Of a stretch of DNA of 64,000 nucleotides, positions 56,101-64,000 are shown piece by piece; positions within the stretch are counted from its first letter, which is position 1; the number at the start of each line of letters is the position of its first letter. The position numbers and the translations under genes were made by a program. Source of the stretch: Cruorifilaria tuberocauda (lineage: Eukaryota > Nematoda > Chromadorea > Rhabditida > Onchocercidae); the NCBI GenBank assembly GCA_013365365.1, contig JABVXU010000082.1, forward strand, positions 1 through 64,000, given 5' to 3'. The notes below the pieces were generated by a model. It saw nothing but the letters and a program-made list of their open reading frames with translations. It did no database searches and was not told the DNA's origin.

Positions 56101-59100
56101 TAAATTACAGCAATGTTTCATTATCACTTAGAACTTCTGCGTTACCCATCTTATATTATGAAAAACATAATAACCTCAAAACTCTTGCAAAAGTGTAATT
56201 TCCATCTTTAACAAGGCGACTTATGAATTTTGTAATTATACGAATAAGTTTTCGTGTTTGTTCCACAACGCACAACTCATCAACCACTCGTACCAACATT
56301 GAAAATGTTTGACGGGCCACTTTCAGTGACTGTTGTTCTTTTATAGTACACATATATAAATACCTAAATAACTTGGAGTTTCCAAAAAAGTGAAATATAT
56401 GAAATCTTGGATCTATCGACGATTATTTTATAATAATATGTAGTAGATATAAGATCGTGAAAGGCTGTCATCTGAATAAATAACTGTCAACAAATTTAAT
56501 TAGATATTTAACCAATGAACTGTTCCAACTTGGACCTTTTAATCAGTTTTTGGATAAGTTCATCTGACTCGACAAAACTGCGATATGTTGTGAGAAAAGC
56601 CTCTTGATAAAGTAATGATCGTGATGGCTGCGTCGCAAAAGCAATCAACGCATCTTTAGGTCCACCACGAACCTGCAGATGAATTGCAGTGAGGAGAATT
56701 GCGTATAATTATATTGTATATGATATTATATTGCGACATAAACGATGCAAAATCTACTTCGTTGGGTTTGGAGGCCGCATCATGTGCTCGTAGCATTAGC
56801 CAGTCTGTCACATCAACACATTCCAAAATCTCTGGATCCTCCGAAGGTGTCAGCGAGGTTATTTCTTTCGAGGCTGCTTCATTCTATAGCAAATATTTGC
56901 TAATAGTTGATGAACTTTTCAAATACTCAAACTTCTGGGACAAAGACTGAAAATTTCTCTTTCGAAATCAAATTCAACACCACGTACGGCGTTTATCAAC
57001 CATAATTAAACAGTATTTAAATGGATACAAAAAGTAACTAGAAAATCAAATTTCTTACAGTTAGACTAAAGGTTAAAAGAAACTAACATCATAAACCTAC
57101 GAGTTAAAGGGTAAAGTGAATACCACCAATGGATGTATCTAGCTGGTATTGAAAAACTGCGGTAAGGCAGCTGAGAAGTTCGGAGATTAAATGAGTAACG
57201 GTAATTAAAATTTCGGAGCAACTGTTCTTCATATGCCAAAATTCTTTTTTAGAGGATTAAAACTTTGCTGTATGGAATAAAGCGATATTTCAGTAGTAGA
57301 AATACTGCCATTTCACAGATAAAGATATGAAGATCCTTTCACTCATACCTCATCCATATATCGTTTTGGCAGCATAATTCTGTCACTTTCAGTGTATTGT
57401 AACAATTGGCTCAAATCAGAGAAGTTGTGACTTGACACAGCTGCTCCTGCAGGAAATTGTACAAATGATTTAGTAAGTCGAGAGTAAAAATGAAATGAAT
57501 TATTTTATTGATTTGTCAACATGAAACTAATGAACGTTTAGTGATTTTCACATGTGTCGGCCATGCTAAACTGAATAAATGATAAAAATTAAGAGTAAAA
57601 TTGAAGCAGTAAGTGGAATAAGAGGAAGAAAAAGAATAACAGTAATCTGAAAGGAGAAAAAACGAACTAGATAATGAAAATTCGAATGAAATTTCTTTCT
57701 TGTACTGTTCCTCATGATACCGTAAATTATCGTTCAACATAATGTATGAAGCGAGTGTTGAACCCTTGAAGAAATCGTCCTGATCTTCACTTTTGTTTCC
57801 AAAAGTCTGCAAATTCAGCTTTACTTCTGAACTTGGGCAGTTCACTTGTAACCTCAAATTAACCATACAGTTTTGACAAAGACGAAGGATTGACTGACAA
57901 CAAAGTACTACATATAGCATATTTAGCTATCAATAATCGGCAAATAATCAATTGCAATCACCTGCATATATTGGATAACATGACGCTGCTTCGGTGGAAT
58001 CGGAGGTGAGGATGACGATTTGGTGAGACCCATTTTCACCGTACTATGTTCCTCGTAGAAACCGCTCCCCCGACGATCCAGCAACTCAACATCCTGAATA
58101 TTAATCAACTAACAATGAATTCTGATTTAACAATTAATTTAAACAAGAACTCCTCTAGCTTAATATAAAAAAAGAAGCCATTCTTCACTTACTACGAATA
58201 ATTTAACTAGCTGACATTGAAATATACCACCTTAAAAGTTTCCACTTGTCTAGCATTTAGCTCACTCCTATCAATTTTCTGTGCAGCATCGTCTGCGATA
58301 ATTTTTCCATTTTTTTTTGCCGTCTTCGACACTTTTCTAGAAAAACTCTGAATATGCATAGGCATTTCCGAATTCGAGCAAAACCGCTTCATTCTTCACT
58401 TGACAAAAACTCCCAAAATAATATATATATATATATATGCTGATAATTTACTGGGAAACAGTATCTGTATGCTGAACACTTTTGATTTTTTGTGAGATGC
58501 ATTCATCCGGATTTGTTGGATCATCCGTCTTCAGCAAATCATCCAAACATTTAGTTTCATCCAGACGATTACGCCCGAATGAATTCCGAGGTGTCGTGAA
58601 AAAATCATCGGTTGCCAGATCATCGTTGAATGACATATTGCCATCATGAAAGGTATTCACAATTTCATTGCCTCCATTACCATGTGATCGTACTGTTACC
58701 TGTACTTTTCCATTGATTCATTATGCAAGAATCATGATCAAATTAAAGCCATAAATTAACAATGATACGATAACGATAAACAAACACTTATTATTCAAAT
58801 TAATTAAATTAATCAAAATGCAAATTCGAATATAAATAGTGAATGATTCAAATACTTGTTTGCTATTCTGCTGCATATTAAATGTTCGCGTTTTTCGTGT
58901 CCTTATTTCACTACCATCTGACAAACGCTGAACTTCTTCCTCACAAGTTTTCGTATCCTTTTTCTCTTCTCGCTCTTCTCTGAAATTGCGAAGGAAATGA
59001 GATCCTAGCATTCTACATCTTTAATCGCTTTTAATTTCCTTAGATGCAGATTTAGTTCTCGTAATTGCAAAAAAAATTTAATATTTTTTTATCTTCGATA

Positions 59101-60903
59101 ATTTCACATATGTAAAAAATGAATCAAAAAATTTTAATAAATTGAGTAATTTGTCCAATATGCCTTTTTTCACGGACAATATCCAAGTCATCCTCGTCAC
59201 TATCTTCATTTTCAACCTGCGGAAAAATTGGTTCAAATTTTGTGACTTGATGAAGATTCAACTGTGCCAAGAGTTCATCAAGACTTTGATCCATCAAGCT
59301 AACATCGTTAGTTCCTTTAAAAAAAAAAGAGTTATATGTCTGAAATTTGGAAATTGTTAAAATAATTAAGTGAAAGATGCACTGGATTAATGTTATGATT
59401 CATAATATAATATTTCTTGTGATTTTGAAACTACAATATTAAATGTAATTTTAATATTAAAGTTACTAAACTTCAAGCCAATTCGGAGTTATCAGCCGAA
59501 TCAATTCGACAAAGATATTCCTAAACTCATGAATGTGCCATTTAATGAGTTGACAAAAACCAGTCACTATTTTCTTCATAGAATAAAAATGAAACATTTC
59601 ATAACTTTGTATACTTCTCTTTCAAAATGATTGATTTTTTATTACTTTTTTATGGTTAGGATCAAAGAAAATGGAAACTCACCAACATTTAAAGAGGAAG
59701 ATGTGTCAGTAGCGGATGTACTGCAAAACACTGAATTATTTGTTATTGTGGGTTTGCTGTTATGTCCTTCATGGAATCCAACTAAATTAATACACTGAGA
59801 TTTCGAATCAGCTTCATGTGACTTCTCATCGATTTCCATAATAGCCTGTAGATTGTTAATGCTTTGCAAATGGTTCAATATGAGCAAAAAACATTACGTT
59901 GAAGATTCAAACACATCTAGAAGATGTTTCTGGCACAATTTAATCGAACAATAACAACAATTTACAAATATTTCCGGATAATCGTCACATATTCTTTATC
60001 GTAAACAAATCGCGCTGCACTAAATAATTCTGCGATGCCGAAAATTTAGATTGGAATAACTATACCAAGACTTGCTTATTAAACTCTTTTTCCAGAAATA
60101 TTAGATAAAATCTACAAACCTTCAAAAGCTCAGTAGCTAGACGTACTCCTTCACTTCCATCGCTTCCCGAGCTCCCCGATTGTGCAACAGTATCAATATC
60201 ATCATAGATATCACTTGATAAGATCTTGTTCTCGACCCAATCCAATAACGCTATTAGGGCATCCTGAAAATCAGATAGATTTGTCACGAGTGAAAGTTAT
60301 TAATGCAAAGTTCGAAGACTATGAACATATGTGCATGATCATCATGCAATAAGCTGATAAATGAAATAAGTAGACTAACCTGGACAGAAGATACAGGGCA
60401 TTTTAATGTTGCTATATAAGAAAGAACTGAATCAAAAACCGCATTTGCGCTGCCAATAAGTATTTCAAACATATCGGTACGTATTACTTCATGGAGGAAT
60501 TGTATTGATACTTCAATTTCTTTTACTGGTTTTTTCATCGATGCAGAAGTGGCGTTTGAACTTTCCTGTATCAAATAATAAAATTATGTTTTCCAAACGC
60601 TAAAAACCTTATATTGTAAAATAAGAAAAGGAATGCATAAGCATAAAATATTAAAATTGTCAAATCGATAACAGTCTACCATCAGTCATTTAACTATAAA
60701 AATGCATTGAGAATATGTGATTCTGGATATGTACTTAAAGACCATTTATTTTACTTACAGTGGAAGATATGGCGGTATCGGATGTCTTCCAAAGCGGCAT
60801 AGCGGAAAGTCTCGGCTCGTTATGAGAAACGGTACCGTGTGATGGCTGAAAAGTAATCTGAAGCATTGTTGACACAAACTTTCTTATTTTATCAGCTTTC
60901 CGT
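53127..60903 (-). CDS. RAPGEF1: RAPGEF1 / C3G-type Rap1 guanine nucleotide exchange factor
   Basis: C3G activates Rap1 at the membrane after recruitment by CRK adaptors. Exons: 60903-60759, 60565-60380, 60263-60120, 59845-59683, 59314-59263, 58979-58856, 58699-58452, 58393-58231, 58093-57962, 57893-57764, 57446-57349, 56883-56758, 56672-56536, 56363-56175, 55926-55842, 55655-55572, 55423-55334, 53918-53719, 53546-53394, 53253-53127; about 924 codons. The N-terminal helical region has KEIEVSIQFLHEVI. A proline motif PPIPPKQRHVIQYMQ matches C3G's CRK SH3-binding sites. The REM domain begins VRGGPKDALIAFA, with EAFLTTYRSF and LVRVVDELCVVE. The CDC25 domain has YLDAELFHMIE, EQNEKKSPNLCRFTEHFN, YNSYLAILSALDSSPIRRL, SRPPCLP and LVLQDLTFVHIGN, ending LSEDEIWDLSELIKPR. 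The middle exons (59314, 58393, 57893) rest on splice logic, and the 59263 donor is weak. The true 5' end is unresolved; an exon at 62441 may belong. Confidence 0.92.
58421..58438. repeat. (AT)n run in a RAPGEF1-like intron
   Basis: A pure AT dinucleotide run of 18 nt between the exons at 58452 and 58393. Confidence 0.85.
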
Positions 60904-62318
60904 CTAGTGCAAAAGAATGTAAGAAAGAGTGTGTCATGCATGAGGAAGCATTAAAGATAACAGTAAAGTGTCTTTTTGTTAAATGAAAATTGCAAAAATT
61001 TTGAGAATGAAAGTGGTTTTAACTTCTGCCCGTAGTATCGATGAGTTCTTTTGCTGAAAAATATTTCCAACTCATTCATAAGAGAATGGGAAAGCTTAGA
61101 TGAAGGACTGAATATCTATAGCCAAAAATGAACAAATATCTACAGAGTCCTTGTGGTTCAATAAAAATTTCATCAAGTCGAAAATAGACAAACTATTTCA
61201 AGTGAATCAGAATTTGCAAGTTTTATGTAATTTCACTGCTTAATTATGCTCGGAGTTTACTAGAATTCAAAACCTAAAAATAATCGTGAACATCTTCAAT
61301 TAGAAAAGGAATTTAAACTAATTTCAACTGATGATACTACTATCGTGCAGATTATAACAACAATTGGTAATATTATGATGGTATTGAGCATCAAAAGTAA
61401 ATAATAAAAAGAAAACAGAAGATTATAGAAGAATGAACTGGTAACAAAACTTTTAAATTGAGGATCAGCCAATAGTTTGCTTAAAAATGTCATTTTTAAG
61501 GAAGCAGCATTTCCTTAAAAAATACGACTTATAAATGAATAAAAGAAAAATGTCAGTTAGTTGAATTCGTTGAGGCTAGAGGCAGCTCAAAGTAGTAAAT
61601 CGGAATTGTGGGGATATTCTATTTCGTTTCCTTGTGACAGCAAATTTCATACCGAAAACATCGACTATAATTTCTAAGGAGGTCTTATCTATTAAGTTAC
61701 TTAACCAATCGCTAATTAGAGCAGTCCTGAATCCTGTTTACCAACTATTTACTGCTTAATATTATAGTGAAATTTGTAAATATTTTCCTCCAGACTGTAA
61801 TATATGGAAGTACATTGATTAGTTGCGTCCATCAGTTGTGAATACTGATTATAAATAATATCCTTGAACTATTATTATTATTATTATTTAATGGATAAAT
61901 TTTTGAAAGGAAGATAATGTAACAAACAAAATGTCAGTGGATCTCGAATTCGATGGTGTGAGAAAAAGTTTATAAAGTGCAAATAAAAGAAATATTCCAT
62001 TCATCAAACAATTTTATTTGATGATAGCAATGCTTCAAAATTGATCCAATATGTTTTCTTTTAACAGGTAAGCAAGAAAAACCATTTGTATTAATCGATC
62101 CGCTAGTTATGCCACAGGTAAACTAAGCACTGCGACGGGCATTTCATTTCCGGTAAGAATGATTATTCGAATTAAAAATGATAAAATTGTTAGTGATATT
62201 CATATCAATTCTTCAACAACAACATCTCTGCTGCATATGAACCAAAGGAACCCATAAAATAGCTCAGTGTTAGAAAATAGTTTAATCTGAATTTGATATG
62301 AAATCATATTGAAATTAC
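60904..62318 (-). other. Probable 5' intron region of the RAPGEF1-like gene
   Basis: Between the candidate first exon (62441-62319, leaving in phase 0) and the exon at 60903 (entering in phase 2) the frames do not match. Either one more exon of 3n+2 nt is hidden here, or the gene starts elsewhere. A short open stretch from ATG 61493 (-) is a weak candidate. An ATT repeat lies at 61871-61889. Confidence 0.4.
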
Positions 62319-62441
62319 CCGGAATCCTCGAAATGCATCTCGAAATTCGCGTAAACGATTGCGAAGAGAAAAAGGATGCTGTGCAGAGGATCCAAGTTCT
62401 GCACCGAAGTCAAAATCGCTTTTAAACGGAGACTCAAACAT
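62319..62441 (-). CDS. Candidate first coding exon of the RAPGEF1-like gene
   Basis: ATG lies directly after a strong acceptor (TTACTTGTTTCAG) and opens 41 codons, ending at a GTAATT donor. The residues (MFESPFKSDFDFGAE, then Arg/Phe-rich LRNRLREFRDAFRGFR) are complex enough to be real protein. The orientation and position fit an upstream exon of the exchange factor, but I do not recall a matching C3G N-terminus, and the phase does not join directly to the next known exon. Confidence 0.4.
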
Positions 62442-62454
62442 CTGAAACAAGTAA
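62442..62454 (-). promoter_or_regulatory. Splice acceptor directly abutting an ATG
   Basis: TTACTTGTTTCAG is immediately followed by ATG. If it receives a spliced leader, the mature mRNA would have no gene-encoded 5' UTR. Confidence 0.45.
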
Positions 62455-64000
62455 AGATAATAGATAAAGAATGTTCAAATTTCATTCCAATATGCGCTGC
62501 AGACAATAAATATACTGAATATTAAGCTCGTCAGCTATCCCACAACTCCTTATCTCACCACTCTTCTTGTAACTAACTAAATGCTTTCAATTTTCTCGGA
62601 TACTATTAAACAATGCGCAACACTGACAGTAAGAGAAAATTTTGAAGAGGAGAAACAAGAATATCGAAATTCGTTCAGCAGTCACAGAATTATTTATTAA
62701 ATATGTTTGCTACTGTTCCTTTAATTAGTGTTGATTAATGGTAGTCAAGACGGTTTGAGCGCTTGATATGCAAACGAACGAAACGAGCACTTACTCCAGA
62801 TCATACTGTTCTAGGTTCTGGATAGGTGTAAGTTCAAGGATCTTCGCTACTTATCCACTTTTCAGAATCAGTTCATTGATCGTTTCTAATTCATCAGATA
62901 CAGTTCAATCATTGTTGTGGGTAAGCCCACTACAGGCTACAACACATTACACATCACATCATATCACACCAGCTCATTCCTATTGTGGTGACGGTGTCAC
63001 TGATCGCATTCATTTTGCGAAAAACATTTAGCTCTATTAGAAAGATGTAAATGTCAGATGATTTTTCGAATGTACTTTTAGCATATCATCAGCCCCACAG
63101 TCACAAATTCCGATAATATCAAAATTAACTCTGGGACTGGGACTGGAAAATTTCTACATTATTCTCTTAACAGTCAATGAGGAAAACTCAAGTGGTATTA
63201 TACTTCCACTTTCCAACCATAACTTTGTAACAGACAACGAAAATCCTTATAAATGACCAGAACAGAAGAACACAATACTGAAATGATCGAATCAATACTG
63301 TACAACAAAAACTCTTGTATGAAGAAATAACGACAACTGTTCTGAGTGCTATTTTAAGATGAAAGCATTCAGCTGAAAAGAAACTTTGATGCAATAGGTG
63401 CTGAAGGGAGGTATAACAAGCAGTGACAAGTCATTATTCATCACTGATCATACGAGGTGAGAGAGAATGTAAAAAAGTAGAACGAAAGTGAAAATAATTT
63501 CATCTGTTGTAAAGGTAGGAAGAAAGTACGTAGAGGATGAATGATTGCCAAGAACCAAATAAAATTTCTATTCTTTCATCATTGGAGGAGTAGTTGTCTC
63601 CAATTTATTGCATCACGTAATAGTCTCACACGTGATCCCGTAGTATCAACTGCTCCCTTATCACTTCAGTAATTCTAAGTCAAGTAATAAATGATTTAGC
63701 TGAAAGAAAAGTAACAATAGTAGTGGTACGTCACGTCACGTAAGTGGTCAAGCACCATTTCACATTTTGCCACTGATTAGGGATGTTTAACCAGAGGGCG
63801 ATAGAAGTATAATTTGTATCGCAGAGAGAGACATGCATTTCTACAGCAGCTGGTTACCGAAAAAACAAAATGATAGAAGAGAAGCAGCTGTTGGACTAGA
63901 CGATTCCTTCACTGATTTGAAGAAGAGGTTTTTGTTCTATGGATTAGAATTGTAAAAAGGGTAGAAGAGATTTTACTGAATACAAGTTGTTAGCATAGAA
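62455..64000. other. Window end without a recognised gene
   Basis: AT-rich sequence upstream of the RAPGEF1-like gene. Short open frames near 62768-63031 (+) and 63188-63394 (-) have no family resemblance or clear splice sites. Part of it may be promoter. Confidence 0.5.

Overview
This window is AT-rich animal DNA with multi-exon genes, mostly short introns, and TTTCAG-like splice acceptors. Several genes have a splice acceptor just before the start codon, as expected where a spliced leader is added in trans. With the protein similarities, this points to a nematode. A clade III (filarial-like) worm is my guess, but I cannot prove the species from sequence alone. No bacterial operons, CRISPR arrays, rRNA or tRNA genes were found. 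Exon models were built by hand: donors, acceptors and reading phases were checked against remembered family sequences.

Layout. 0.96-1.67 kb (-): an ICAP-1/ITGB1BP1-type PTB protein. 2.7-10.7 kb (-): complete GEX-3/NCKAP1 of the WAVE actin-nucleation complex, 21 exons, 1128 codons. 11.7-14.3 kb (+): SLX1, a GIY-YIG structure-specific endonuclease, divergent from gex-3. 14.4-22.1 kb: no recognisable gene; simple repeats, a hairpin and one copy of a dispersed repeat. 22.2-44.8 kb (+): animal-type fatty acid synthase (fasn-1), 41 coding exons and about 2609 residues from the ATG at 26769, plus a probable upstream Ser/Asn-rich first exon at 22.2 kb that joins in frame. 44.8-47.1 kb: degenerate AT-rich repeat and no gene. 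47.1-52.0 kb (-): an MFSD12-like multi-pass transporter, 13 exons, about 506 residues. 53.1-60.9 kb, possibly to 62.4 kb (-): a RAPGEF1/C3G-type Rap1 exchange factor. 62.4-64 kb: nothing recognised.

How they relate. Three genes act in cell adhesion and cytoskeleton: the ICAP-1-like integrin/KRIT1 adaptor, the WAVE subunit GEX-3 and the Rap1 activator C3G. FASN is central lipid metabolism, SLX1 is DNA repair and MFSD12-like is a lysosome-type transporter. The proximity of the three adhesion genes may be chance.

I found no new biological system. The more unusual points are gene-structure ones: two GC-AG introns whose use is forced by reading frame, one of them followed by a 28-nt microexon; a possible alternative N-terminus of fatty acid synthase; a 68-bp dispersed repeat with copies about 7.6 kb apart; and a leader acceptor directly abutting a start codon.
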